DNA of 64,000 nucleotides from Achatina immaculata (taxonomy: Eukaryota > Mollusca > Gastropoda > Stylommatophora > Achatinidae), in contig CM019701.1 in NCBI GenBank assembly GCA_009760885.1, forward strand, positions 34,858,697 to 34,922,696, given 5' to 3'. This document shows, piece by piece, positions 18,591-31,084 of the stretch (its first letter is position 1; every line of letters begins with the position of its first letter). The position numbers and the translations under genes were made by a program. Under the pieces are notes generated by a model, which ran no database searches, had not been told where the DNA came from, and saw nothing but the letters and a program-made list of their open reading frames with translations.

Positions 18591-19260
18591 AATATATACA
18601 GATGACTGAGTTTCTCAGAACAGCGGAAGTGGTTGAGGTTTTGTTGTCCACCACAATGGAAGAGTAGTGGCACAGAGTTCGAGAGCCTTTGAAATCACAT
18701 CAGGCATGTAACTGGAAATTGAGGCTGTGTCGGTGTCAATGGAATTTCTAGTTGCCTGTGATGTAGTTCATTGCATCATTGTAATGGATTCACAGACTAT
18801 GCTTTGTAAGACTGAGAAAAAAAATAACTTCGAAAAGAGTGATTTCATTTGTTAGTCAATCAGCTGTGATGAGTCTAACGTGGCTTTATTGTTCAGGTCA
18901 TGTGGGAGCACATGGCAGTGAAGTGGCAGATAGACTTAGGCCAAAATAAATGGCAGGCTGAGAATGGACAAGGGTGACATTGTTAAAACCATATTTGAAA
19001 GACTGCAGGAAAGTAAAGAGTGAGAAGAGAAGAACAATGTAATTGTGAAGAGATTGCTGGAGCTAGGACAAGTTAAGGGTTGTGGTAGGAAATCTGAACT
19101 GTGTGGCAGAAAACACATCGTAAAGAACCAACACTTGATGGAGCTATCAGCAGACATACTCTTGAATGGATTCTGCAGCATGTGGCGGAGCATGTCCTGA
19201 ATGCAGAGACACCGGAGTCTGATTTTGAACCTTTGAACTCTTCGCTGCAGATAAAGAATT
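18590..19260 (+). pseudogene. LINE RNase H domain remnant (family H)
   Basis: A decayed ribonuclease H domain spread over several frames: IYTDD.VSQNSGSGGFVVHH near 18595, SSRAFEITSG near 18680, IVMDSQTML near 18780-18810, and SGHVGAHGSEVADRLRP near 18890-18940. This order (DGS-like start, E, D-S, H-x-G-x-x-G-N/S-E-x-A-D) is the RNase H fold seen at the C terminus of some LINEs. The downstream GAISRHTLEWILQHVAEHVL (about 19140-19200) is the usual conserved segment after it. No RT is attached. It differs from families A-F, in which I see no RNase H. Confidence 0.75.
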
Positions 19261-19333
19261 TATGTATCAAACTATGAATTCCTCCAGAACTGTAAGGAAT
19301 AATCATGTCATCTCTTGCAGGCTACTGATTTAT

Positions 19334-19488
19334 AGGTTCATTCATTCATTTGCATGTCCCTTGCGGAACTTTGCCTACTAACAGCTCTCCTGTAGGCCTC
19401 TTGGTTGTAAGCAAGATGCCCTGCTGCTGATGCATCCATTTGCAGATTATCATGATGTCTTGCAGCCATCTTCACCTTGGTCTTCCTC
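19334..19488 (-). mobile_element. LINE family A, short 3' fragment
   Basis: TGCATGTCCCTTGCGGAACT followed by GTAGGCCTCTTGGTTGTAAGCAAGATGCCCTG matches the 3' ends at 17893, 42772 and 63189. It has a TTCATTCATTCATT tail on its 3' side (19338-19352 read from the + strand). Confidence 0.85.
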
Positions 19489-19489
19489 T

Positions 19490-21568
19490 GTATACTATAA
19501 GTACAAATTTTATTTGTAGTTTATTTGTATTTTTATGGTAGAAATAATATTTCACACATTAGGAGGTTTATACCTAATGCGTACAGGAAATTTTTTAAAA
19601 ATCTAAGTTTAAGAAATATTGAATATTCACTATTACTCCTAGCCACTTTTGAATTTAGTGGATAAATGAGTAGCATACAACCAGATGGTTATCTGGAATA
19701 AGAAATAACTACATTTAGCAGCCATTTTTATCTTTTCTCTGTCTAATTGCTAACAGTTAACATTTAAAAAACTTGTTCCACCAAACTTTTGTGTGAATCT
19801 ACTTTCAGTGTACATCAGATATTGAGTGTAAGTCAATAGTGATGAGTGTATATGTTTTTTTGAGAAATTCTGTTATTATTGTTGTGACATTTTTCACTGT
19901 ATAGAGAGAACTTTCACAGCTTTTGAAATTTTTAAAATGAAATAAACTATTTTTAATGATGTGTATTTTCACACCCCTCTGACTTTGTGGATCTACTTAT
20001 AATTGTTTGTTTTTACCACAGTTTTTTATTTAGATTATTTGAGTAGATACCAGTTTACAATATTCTCTAATGAGTTCATTGACTGTGATCTTTATTAATC
20101 AAGTCTACGTGCTCAGGTCTATCAAGACTTGATGAGTAACTTCTCATTGTAAAACGGTTGTGTATGTAATAAATATTTATCATGACCAAAAAAAACAAAC
20201 CATAAAACCACACAGTATGAAGCCCTTTAGTGGTGCTATACTCAGATATTGACAGAAAACATGAGTGTGTCAAAGAAAAAAATAAGAGAAAGGAATAAAT
20301 ATCAACTTGAATGACAGAGAATCAGAAAATGACCTGATGTATATTTTTAATATATATTGTAATGACATAACAGCACATCAAATAAGTTACTGTATTTTTA
20401 TGAAATGATGGTTCAGTAATGCTGCGCTGTTAAAGCCTGCCAGCCAGTGATTACCTGCAATTTTGTGAAATTTTTTACATCGGTTGATCATTTTGTAGCA
20501 GGACTACAGTAAAATAACATTTATTATTTCCAGTTTCAATAAATTCTCTTAGCATTGGTAAAAATACTTCTTAAAAGTCTGTGGTGCAGTTATTATGTAC
20601 AAATGTATATTAATTGTGAAGCTGCAAGCGGTGCTAAATACAGTGGTAAACTGTTCAGTCCAGTTATCATCATAGAGTACCATCTGGGAGCTTGACAGTG
20701 CAGTGATTGTGATTATTAATTATGAATATATTATTTATACTGTAGTTATTTTTATGGTATAAATTTAATTTAAAATGTCACTTTTAGCTAAATAAGTTAA
20801 ATTCATTTTGTATGACATTTTGTATATTTTCAATCATTGTATGTGACATTTTCAGTCATTTTATATGTTGTTCGTGATTGTCCTATCTGGATAACTGAAA
20901 GTCATTCCAGTTAGAAATACTGTATTGGACTTTGTCAGTTATTAGTACTTTTTTGTTATAGACATAGGCAGAAAGTTAAGGTGTTAAAATGTAGTTATTT
21001 ACTTGTAGCAGTAAATTGATGCAGATTTTCATGTAAAAAAATTTTCAAACTTTTAGTAATCAATTCTTTTTGAACAACTTCCATACAACACACACATAAA
21101 TAATGCATAACTCATGAAGGTTAGCATCAAACCTCATCATTCCAGCTTCACCAGATACATCATTAGTAAATGTGTGTCCGATTTGTAGTGTATCTGATCA
21201 TACTGATGCTGTTCTGAGAATGTGGTTTTCCTTTAGTTTGTGTTATTTTCTACTTTTAAAGTACACATTCAGTCAAGAAATCTCATTCCACCAGTGATAA
21301 AGCTTCATTTTAACCACTGATTCATTTATTCAGGATTCACTTCCATGCTCAAGATTTTTATATCTTCATGCCTTTATATTGTAGCGCACATACAACAGGC
21401 AAATGTGAAACAAAATGTACATAATTCATGGCAAAAATGTTTGTAACTTTCAAAATGTTTTTTTTTTCTTGATAATTGTATTTTGTTAGTTATTGTTACT
21501 ACAGACACCAGACATTTTAGCATGAAACACTTGTCAGATTATCAGAAATCAGCCTTTCATTTGTTACA
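19490..21568. other. Intergenic AT-rich DNA, nothing recognised
   Basis: About 2.1 kb downstream of NKAIN. No ORF with a recognisable motif, no repeat with a partner in the window. An AATAAA at 19941-19946 could be a distal polyadenylation signal. Confidence 0.5.
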
Positions 21569-21569
21569 T

Positions 21570-24500
21570 TTAACACTTATCTTATATCCTTCCCATGCCG
21601 TTAAACGTCACATAGGGCTCACAAGGTAGTTTGCCAATTTTTCTTGTCTTCGGCGAGCCTTTCAGCTCATCACGGGATTTTATACCTATTAATTTGGCCT
21701 CTCTTAACAATGTCCTCTTTAGAGCTTCACGTGGTCTGCCTATTTTTCTTTGGCCTGTTGTGTTCCACGTGATAGCTTGACTGTTTCTTCTCATCACGTG
21801 ACCAATATATGTCCATCTCCTTTTCCTGATCATCCATGAGACTGGTTGTTGTTCAGTCATCTGTCTTATCTCTGCATTGTTCTTGAAATCGTTCCACTTG
21901 ATGCAGAATATTTTACTTAGGCATTTGTTTTCAAAAGAGTCCAATTTCTTGTCTATTTCTTTAGTTGTTTTACAGCTTTAGCATGCATAAATGAGGGTGG
22001 ATATTACATTTGAATTGAATAGTCTTAACTTGGTTTTTGTGCTTACAACTTTTGAATAACATATGTTCTCAAGATTCTTGAAGATCGATGCTGCTTTTGC
22101 AATTCTAATTCAAACTTACTTTCTGATGTTACCATCCTGGTCTGTGTAGCTGCCAAGGTATGCAAATCCCTTCTATGGGTATTTTTCCATTTTGATTAAT
22201 GGGAAGTTTCATTATTTTTATTTTGTTAATTTCAAGTCCTATTTTGCTAGCCAGTGAAGACAGGATATCTGTTTTTTCTTGCATAAATTCACATTGTTAC
22301 TGATAAGAGTTATGTCATCAGCAAAATCAAGATCTTCTAGTTGGGTCCCATGTACCCAGTCAATACCTGTGTTACCTGTGCAGCATTTTTTCATTATGAA
22401 GTCTATTGTAATCCCAAAAAGTAAAGGAGACAGTATACATCCTTATTTCACGCCTATTTCAATCTGGAACCATTCACTCATCCCTTTTTCTGTTTTGACT
22501 ACACAAACATATCCATTGTAGAGGCCCTTAAAATGTTGACAGTTTTAGATGGTATTCCATGTAGACTTAAAATTCTCCACAATGAGTCTCTGTGTATGCT
22601 ATCAAATGCCTTTTTAAAAGTCTATGATGTTCAGTATTAGTGGTTTCTGCTTTTCAATATGTTCTTCAAGTATTATTCTTAGAGTAAAGATCTGGTTGAG
22701 ACAGCTTCTCCCTTTTTGAAATCCTGCTTGTTCTTCTCTCATTGCGGTATCAGCTATATCTTTAAGTCTATTCCAAATGACCTTGCAAAATACTTTTGAC
22801 ACAACTGATACTAAGGTTACTCCTCTCCAGTTGTTACAGTCACTAAGGTTGCCTTCTTTTGGTATTTTAACAATGATTCCTTTTTTCCATTTAGAAGAGA
22901 CCTTTTCTTCTTTCCAAATCTTATTACACATTCTCTGTAGTTGTCTTATGTTGTCACTATATTTTGGGTGTTATTTCATCTTCACTTGCAGCTTTGTTGT
23001 TGGCCATTAGACTCACTGCTTTTTCAGTTTCATGCAATGTAATTTCATCTAGGTTGACATTTAGTTGTGGGGCTGGTAAGTCAGTTTCAAGGTTTAACAA
23101 TTCTTTTGGGTGTGGTCGATTAAGTATTTCTTGGAAGTGTTCAGCCCATCTTTGCTTTTGGTCTTTACTTGATGATAATAGGGTTCCAGTTTTGCTAAGG
23201 ATTGGTCATTCTTTAGATGTTATAGTATCTGTTAGCCTCTTTTGTATGTTATATAAAGTTTTGCTGTCTCCTGTTTTTGCTGCTTTCTCTGCCTCTTTCG
23301 CCATATTGTCTTTGTATTCTCTTTTATCCATTCTAGCTAAACTTTTCACTTTCTTGTCTATTTCTGTGTATATTGCTTTCGCCAGATCTTTTCCAAGATC
23401 TGTTTTTGCATTCAACATGTCTAATTTGGCTGCTCGTCTTTCATGTATGTACTTCCATGTGTTTTCTGATATCCATGCTTTTCTGTTTGGTTTTTTTCAG
23501 TCAGCGCTTGCTTTTGCTACTGTGATTATGGCTTGTTTTTTTTCAGTTCAGTGCTTGCTTTTGCTGCTGTGATTGTGGCTGTGCTGTATAAATTCCATAA
23601 TTCATCTATACATATCTCCTCTACTTCACTGGGTGTTGTGGAATGATTGGCAAGTTCCTGATTGAAATTACTGTTAGTATTCTCTTCTTGTAGGCTGTGG
23701 CTGTTTATCTTTCTGTGTATTGGTTTACGAACACTAACAGAAAGAGCTTTAGAAGTACAGAAAGATCTTTACTTATGCTTCATTGATTACATCAAGGCAT
23801 TTGACAAGGTGAAACATAATGAAATTATTAAAATGCTTGAAGACATCAATATAGACAGCAAAGACCTGAGGATTGTAAAACATCTATACTGGCAGCAAGA
23901 AGCAGCAGTTCGAGTTGAAAATAGGATTGGAAAATATCAACCTATAAAACAAGGGGTGCGACAAGGATGTGTACTATCTCCAGATCTTTTTTCTCTGTAT
24001 AGCGAGAATATTCTAAGAACAATCATCACAGAACCAGGCATAAAAATTGGAGGATACAATATTAACAACCTTCAGTATGCTGATGACACAGTACTGATAG
24101 CTGAGAACCAACAAGACATGCAAAATCTCTTGGATAAAGTCGCCAAAGAAAGTGAACAGAAAGGCCTTACTTTGAACATCAAAAAGACAGAGACTATGGT
24201 TATATCTAAGAAACAGAATCCACCAGCATGCAGTATTAAATTAAACGGAACTATTCTAAAGCAGGTGCAGAAATTCAAATACCTTGGAGTAGTAATAACT
24301 TCAGATGGGAAATGCAGAACAGAAATTAGGAACAGAATAGGCCAAGCAAAGACTGCATTTCAGAGAATGAGAAACATATTAACTAACACATCTTTATCAA
24401 TGAATGTTAGAAAACGAGTCCTAAACTGCTATATTGAACCTAGTTATATGGAAGTTAATCATGGACAATAGGCAAGTCTGCACCAAAATCATTGGAAGCA

Positions 24501-25840
24501 GCAGAAATGTGATTTATTAGAAGAATGTTGCAAATCCCCATGACAGCAAAAATAACTAATGAAGAATGTATGAGAAGAGCTGGAGAGACAAAAAACCTTG
24601 TCAAAAAGATAAGAGAGAGACAATGTACTTTCATAGGACATGCAATGAAGTGAAGGGGGCATTGAAAATATTATAACAACAGGAAAAATAGAAGGAAGAA
24701 GATCAAGAGGAACACCACGAGAAATGATACTGGACAGTCTGACGGGATGGTGTGAGAGGAGATCACCAACTGAACTGATAGCCTGCATGAAGGATCGGGT
24801 ACTCTGGAGAAGCATAATAGCCAACGCCAGTCGGCACGGCACATGATGATGATGATGTATTGGTTTCATGTGTTGGCTTTTCAGTTTTAGTTTTATTTTC
24901 CTTATACACAGGTTGTGATCACTGTTAACATTTGCACCCCTATAAGCCCTTACATCTATCAGAGATGTTCTGTATTGCTTTCTAATACAAAAATGATCTA
25001 TCTGCTTTTTAGTTCTGTCATCTGGAGATATCCACATTTTATGTATCTCTTTGTGTTTAAATCTTGTGCCTCCAGTGACCATGCCCTCTGTTAGACATAT
25101 TTCAATTAATCTTTCTTCGTTCTGATTAACCGTGTCAGTTCCTTCTTTTCCCATTACTTCTTCAACGTTGATGTTATCTCCTTAGTGTTGAAGTCCCCCA
25201 TAGCAATTAGGATGTTGTGTTTAGGGACTTTGTTGATGATTTGTTGTAATTGGTGATAGAAATCGTCTTTAACCTCCTCATCTGCATCGTTCGTGGGTGC
25301 ATAACACTGTATTATTGTCATTCTTCCATGTCTTAGGTTGTATCGTGCTCTTATTATATGACTGTTCACCAGTTCCCATTCTGCAAGGCTCTTTGTTGCT
25401 ACATTTGACATAATAATACCTGCCCCCTCTTGATGTTTACTGTCATCTCTGCCTGAATGTATTATTAACGTACAGTTTTCGCCGATCTTTTACTTGCTTC
25501 TGGCCATCACATTTCACTGGAGCCCAGTACGTCTAGGTGATATCTCTCCATTTCTTTGATGACCTGTGTAGTTTTTGTTGGTGCAGCCATCGTTCTTACA
25601 TTCCAGAATCCAATATTTGTCATATGTTTGGGGCTGACGAATAGGCTCTTTGAAGTTGGCATCCCTGATGCTTTGTTGGTTTCTCTGCGAGTTTCCATAA
25701 CGATATCTTTCTTTTCTCATCTGGAGTCACCTCTAGATAGGTCCCAGGATAAGTATGTTAGCCTTATGCCCAACTCCCAGTACAGGATATGTGACAGATC
25801 AAGCGTAATTCTGTTGATTTCTGCATGCCGGTGAGAGCAT
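21570..25840 (-). mobile_element. LINE family B, copy 1 (near full length, split by LINE C)
   Basis: On the - strand the element runs from an endonuclease at about 25700 (NIGFWNVRTMAAPTKTTQVI; IIQCYAPTNDADEEVKDDFY; ILIAMGDFNTK near 25210; QIDHFCIRKQYR near 24970-25010), through a lysine-rich linker (23206-23418) and an RT (NWRGVTLVSVVSKVF, EEQAGFQKGRSCLNQ at 22650-22850), to the C-terminal end (WTYIGHVMRRN, GQRKIGRPREALKRTLL) and a TATAAGATAAG tail at about 21570-21585. Stops and frameshifts are frequent. LINE C occupies 23727-24855 in the opposite orientation. The 5' end is estimated. Confidence 0.88.
23727..24855 (+). mobile_element. LINE family C, copy 1, 5'-truncated, nested in LINE B
   Basis: TGTATTGGTTT flanks it at 23716-23726 and 24856-24866, an 11-bp target-site duplication within LINE B, and B sequence continues directly on both sides. 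The insert starts in the RT ([20 protein letters not shown]), runs through [32 protein letters not shown] (catalytic YADD) and [13 protein letters not shown] to a stop near 24471. The rest ([19 protein letters not shown]) lies in other frames, and it ends in CATGATGATGATG. LINE C is younger than this LINE B copy. Confidence 0.93.
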
Positions 25841-26145
25841 TAAAAATATGTCTGCCATATTGCACATCACAAAATTTAAGACTAAAGAAATTTAATTATG
25901 CCAGCCACGTTCCATTTTGATGTCCATGTTTTCTTCAATATAGTTTTCCTGGCATAAAGCTCTGTTTTATTTCACAGATATGATGTAACAGTAAGATTTT
26001 TTTTATGGGAAGTGCCTTGATTACACAGAGCTCACTTCAAAATCTGAACTACCTACGTATGTCCTGAATGACATTTCATTTTCTAGATCTGTAATAGATC
26101 TTAGCCTGATAAATATTGTATTATTATCATATATTTTTACAGGCC
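25841..26145. other. Nothing recognised
   Basis: AT-rich DNA between LINE B copy 1 and a LINE B fragment. No motif or repeat seen. Confidence 0.5.
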
Positions 26146-26322
26146 GAATAAAAAAGAGGCGGACCACAGGAAACTCAAAAGAGGACATTGTTAAGAGAGG
26201 CCAAATTAATAGGTATAAAATCCCTTGATGAGGTTAAAAGCTCGCCGAAAACAGGAAAAATTTGGCGAACTGCATTGTGAGCACTATGTGATGTTTAACA
26301 GCACTGGAAGGATATAAGATAT
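26146..26322 (+). mobile_element. LINE family B, 3' terminal fragment
   Basis: AAAAAGAGGCGGACCACAGG leads into the last part of LINE B (ACATTGTTAAGAGAGGCCAAATTAATAGGTATAAAATCCC) and ends in GGATATAAGATATAAGATAA, the B tail. About 175 bp, 5'-truncated. Confidence 0.88.
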
Positions 26323-26639
26323 AAGATAAAAGATCAAGAGGGACAGGAAGTGTACAACTATCACTCCACATACGTTCCTTGTGTGGATATAATCTCTAAA
26401 TCTTAGTTCTAATGGAAAAAAAGATTATTTCACATGAAAATTTTCAGTTGCTATGTTTTCCATTGCAAATCTTCAAAATTCATGACAATTAGGGCAGAAC
26501 AAGAAATACACTTATCCATGAAAGTAATGTGAACAAAGAGCTCATAAGAATACACATCTTGTACATCTGCTTCATTTTTCTAGTTCTATGATTTTGCTAG
26601 GTCAGTAGTAAAAAGCAGACGTGCTTAAGCCAAGTCAGC

Positions 26640-27175
26640 ATTCCAGAAAACGAGAAACATCTTGTGCAACAGATCCATATCAATGGAAACAAGATTCCGA
26701 GTACTTAAATGTTACATCGAGCCAATTTTGTTTTATGGATGTGAAGCATGGTCCATGAATAAGAGAAATTGAGGCCATAAGAGAAATGGAGGCCATGGAA
26801 ATGTGGTTCATAAGAAGGGTGTTGAAGGTACCACGGACACCTAAGAAAACCAATGAAGAAGTCTTAAGAGAGACTGGAGTTAAAAGGCAAATTACAGCAA
26901 AGATCAGAGGCAGACAAGCAAGATTTGTAGGACATTTTCTGAGAGAGGAAAATTGAGACACATTGTGGCAACTGGAAAAATTGAGGGAAGAAGAGACAGA
27001 GGAAGACAGAGAGAGAAGTTACCGGATGGGCTGTCAGTGTGGCTAGGAAGAAAGTCACCAGCGGATCTCATAATCAAGTCTAAAGACAGGGAATTGTGGA
27101 GAGAATTGATCACCTATGCACTCGGCATGGCACTTGATTGGTTGAGGTCAGTAGTATGGGATTTATTATTATTAG
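26640..27175 (+). mobile_element. LINE family D, 3' fragment 1
   Basis: The text RFRVLKCYIEPILFYGCEAW, MEMWFIRRVLKVP, KRQITAKIRGRQARFVGHFL and EKLPDGLSVWLGRKSPADLI gives the post-RT C-terminal region of a LINE. It lies in several frames and ends near a TTATTATTATTA run (27160-27172). The same sequence recurs at 58095-58600. It resembles the C-terminal part of LINE C but is clearly diverged. Confidence 0.82.
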
Positions 27176-27179
27176 CATG

Positions 27180-29329
27180 AATAAATGGACATTGGTGACA
27201 GAACCGCTGTGACAAATGTTTTTTGTCAGAACCTAATTGACAACTAAGGATATCTGTTAATTCACTGATCAGCTGTAGCTGTGTCAGTGAGAAAATTTAC
27301 TTGATCTTGTCCCCGGTTTATTGTTATGTCAGATTTTTTTATTCATACAGAGTGTTTTCATGCTTGTTCTCATGCTTGTTCTCATGCTGTGTACTGTGTG
27401 CAAGACTGACAGAACAAATGGAGCTAAATACTCATCATTAAAAAAACAGACACTGAATTTGCAAGCATAAACCATAAAATGTTTGTTGTCATTAACTTGC
27501 AGATACATCTTATAACAAACAGTATGAATGTTGTTTTAATATTTTTTGAAATGCTGTTGTATTTTTTTCCTCATAGTTTTGATTTTGGTTGTGCTGAATT
27601 GTTACTGTATTATTTTTTTTTAATCTGAACATTTTTTTTTTTTTCAGTTTTGTTCCCCTCAGTTTTGTCTTTATTATATTCCATTTTGAAGGAAACAACC
27701 CAGCTTCTTTATGAAGCTACATGTATGATCATTAAGTTGTCTGTATATTTATATTCTGGAGGGTACTGAAAAGACTGGAAGCTCTAAAAATTCTATATTT
27801 TTATATCTCCCCAAGGTGCCTCACATATCTCTGTTGCAGAATATACTGGGCCTTTTATATGAAGCATTATTTACTGTGCTTCCTGATTATTTTATGGCTG
27901 TTAAAATATGATGTTGACATGTGATAAGAGTTCATTTCTGAGACCTTAGGGCTATCTCAGGGAGTTAGAATTCACTGTCTGTGAATTGTTTACTCTTGAA
28001 ATATATTTTTGGGTTCAAAGTTTGCTACAACAGTAATATCATATCTGCTAACCACATATCCTTTAGGAAAAAGTTTGTGAAATGCAGCTTTGTTTTACTG
28101 CATGTGTACTGTGAAACAAGCACAAGAATAAACATGTTTTACACATAGTGATTTCTAAGATTGTTTTGTGGACAGGTTAATTATCTCCAATTACTTATGA
28201 GTGAATAGATAAAGGGAATATCTAACAACAACAACAACAACAAATATTGGATTATAGACTGAGATAGTGAAATAAGAGACTGATTATATGTATATATTTC
28301 AAGAATGATACAAGAACAGTAATGGAAGGAACCAGCACCTGTTAAGACCTATAAACTTTCTTAAAAACATTGTATGTGTACAGAATGGAATATACAATCA
28401 TTCTCAATTTGTTGATGACAGAAACTTGTCCAGCTTGAATAAAGCAGGCTGTAGTGACTTTCCTTGACCAAGCACTTTATAGACATAAGAAGATGCCATA
28501 TTTATGTTAGGAGTAAAGCTCAAAGAGTAGTGGATTTCTGAAACAGTGATACACATAGTTCTTATGGTGGGAGCTAACATTCTTGTTGTAATTAAACTGT
28601 TTTTTGTTCTCAGTATTTTTAACCCACCGTCAGCTGCATGTCTGTAAATGTGTGTGTGTTTTAAATAGGATAAACAGTTTTTTTATGTGCTTTGTGGTCA
28701 CTCAGTGCTTAATTTTAGCAAGAACAAAATTGCTTAAGATCTACATGTGTATAATTGTTTCTTCATTCAGAAACAAAAAGTCAATTCAGGTATCGCATAA
28801 TCTTTCCTTTTTCTGTTTCAAAAAATGTAACTGTATTTTTCTTTGTTTAATATAACAACAAAAAAAGCTGATAATAATCAACTTCTTTGCAACAAAGTGA
28901 GGGAAGAGAAACATTTTATGTGTTGCTATTTTCTGATGTTAACATATTTTTTTTTTTCAGTAAATTATATGTTTAAAAATTGTTCATGTTGCTTGTAATT
29001 TGTAAATTGTTCATGAGTTGTGATATAATACATTTAAGGACATTACAAAAAGAACTTTATTTAGAACATTAGTTTCAGTCATGTCTAGTTTGTAGTGAAA
29101 TTTTTTGAGTGAATTATAACATTGTTACAAAATTTTCCATGTGTTCAAGTTTGTCATGCTCAAATACATGTTGGGGTCTTTGTCTTTGTTGGCTGTGGAT
29201 AAAAGTTTTGTGTCTGTATGCGTGGACATCCATCCTCTTTCTTACAAACACACATGGAATGCAGGGTGTATGTGCCCCCACACACACATTTTCCCAATAA
29301 TTATCATTTATGGTAAGCCAAAATTTGCA
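27180..29329. other. AT-rich DNA, nothing recognised
   Basis: About 2.1 kb without a supported gene. An (AAC)n microsatellite lies at about 28227-28242. Small ORFs here show no family motif. Confidence 0.5.
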
Positions 29330-29530
29330 TCTAAAACTTGTAACAACGGTTTTTAACAGACAAAAGTTGGTGGTAACTCTAACAAACTTTGAAAAGAATA
29401 GTGTCAAAAACTTGTAACAACAGTGGGTAACAGACCAGTAGTTGCTAGCTACTCTTAACAAGCTTTGAAAACAATAGTGTCAAAAACTTGTGAGAACTTT
29501 TAAAAGTTGCTCGTCACTCGTTTTGAAAAA
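29330..29530. repeat. Tandem repeat, about 75-bp unit, three diverged copies
   Basis: AAAACTTGT starts at 29333, 29407 and 29483 (periods 74 and 76), each with a following AACAGAC...AACTTTGAAAAnAATAGTGTCA type body. The copies differ noticeably, so the array is old. Confidence 0.75.
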
Positions 29531-29894
29531 AAAAATCTCAGTATCTTAGTGAGAACAGGTGGTAGCAGACAAAAAAAAGCAAAATCAGGGAGAAGAAAAG
29601 CAAATGACTGGGAGTAAGAAAAGTATTTTGAATAAAGAAACTAAGAAAGCAATTACAAATTTCACCAAATTTGCTTCATTACAGCAAGTTTGCTTGCTGC
29701 CCAGTGTGCTGTGTGCAAAAAAGTTGCCTTTCTGCTCTTCTTTTTTTTCTTTATTATCTTATTTCAAAATCTAGGCTTTGTATACAGGAATGACATATTT
29801 GTTGAGTTAGGAAAGAGTGATAGCAAGGACATTGCTGCTGATGTGTGTTTCAGCAACAAGGCACTTTGTTTATGAATCTCAGTCACAAAACATT

Positions 29895-30445
29895 TTATTA
29901 TATGTGTATGGTGCAAGATGAAAAATGTGAAACCAAAATAAGGTGCAGAATAACCCAGGGCAAGTCAGCATTTATGAAAACGAAAAATATACTATGCAAT
30001 AAAACTCTGTCAATGAACACAAGGAAGAGAATTATTTAGTGTTACATTAAACCCACATTATTATATGGATGCGAAGCATGGACGATAACAAAGAGCACTC
30101 ATTATCTACTGGCAATATATGGTTCATAAGTAAAATGATAATACCATGGACAGCCAAGAAAACAAAGAGGTTCTAAATGAGGCTAAGCAAAAAGAGAGAA
30201 ATTAAGGCAAAATTCAGAACATGACAGCCCAAATTTGTAGGATGTTTTAAGAAGAGGCAAACTGGAACATAATGACACCAGGAAAACTGGAGGGAAAATG
30301 GGACAGAGGAAGACAAAGAAACAAGATACTTGACAGACTAAAGGAGTGGCACAGAGCACAGTCCAAAACACATCTTATAGAAAGAGCAAAGGATAGATGG
30401 TTGTGGAAATCAATTGCAACCAATGCCTGACTGGCATGGACCAGA
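29895..30445 (+). mobile_element. LINE family D-like 3' fragment 2, heavily decayed
   Basis: EKCETKIRCRITQGKSAFMK, NKTLSMNTRKRII, then LYGCEAWTI and a TPGKLEGKWDRGRQRNKIL stretch in changing frames give the same C-terminal LINE region as D and C. Deletions and stops are frequent. It is more diverged than the copies at 26640 and 58095. Confidence 0.7.
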
Positions 30446-30608
30446 GAGAGCGTGGTGCAAGTGTACTGTGCCCGTTTCTGGTTTAGAATTTTGATTTCTT
30501 TTAACTTTGGTCCCTCTTTTAAGCATTTTCTTTCTGTACTGACATGTTCCTCTTCTGAACAGCCAGTTACAGCACTATTATCTGTTCCAGTTTTATAATT
30601 ATGACAGG

Positions 30609-30793
30609 GTTCCAGAGTAAAATAAGTAGAGTTATTCTGGAAAACCACTGTAAGTCTCCAGTAAAGGAAGTAGAATTAGTCTGGAAAACCACTGTAAGTT
30701 TCCAGAGTGAAGGAAGTAGAATTAGTCTGGAAAACCACTGTAAGTTTCCAGAATAAAGTAATTAGAATTAGTCTCAGAAACCACTGTAAGTGT
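30609..30793 (+). repeat. Minisatellite, about 45-bp unit, four copies
   Basis: CCACTGTAAGT occurs at 30645, 30689, 30735 and 30781 (periods 44-46), with TTCCAGAGTnAAGnAAGTAGAATTAGTCTGGAAAA between. Each unit contains a GTAAGT followed by TTTCCAG, which look like splice donor and acceptor words by chance. Confidence 0.9.
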
Positions 30794-31084
30794 GTAATGA
30801 CAGTATACTATAGAGACAGATGCAGTAGACTGCTGAAGTTTTTAACCAAGCAGATGCAAAATTCCAAAAAGCTGATGAACTTCACTGTTGAATTCCATGA
30901 CACATAATGGATTAAACTGTTTCTATGATAATGTATGAAAAAATGTGTTAGGATCACTCTTTAAAACCTGTATGAGTACTAATTCTGAAACTGCATTACT
31001 GATTAATTAATGAAACTCTTCCCACTTCTGTTTTAGTCTTACATTTTGCTCCAGTTATGTGCTTCATGGACATTGCTTGAAATT
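30794..31084. other. Nothing recognised
   Basis: Short AT-rich spacer without motif or repeat. Confidence 0.5.

Noticed and set aside
22964..23572. 202-aa ORF on the + strand rich in Ser, Phe and Leu
   Set aside because: It is the antisense shadow of the LINE B linker and RT start on the - strand.
29109..29356. Overlapping small ORFs with Cys and His
   Set aside because: No domain spacing recognised, no splice context, and both strands are open by chance.
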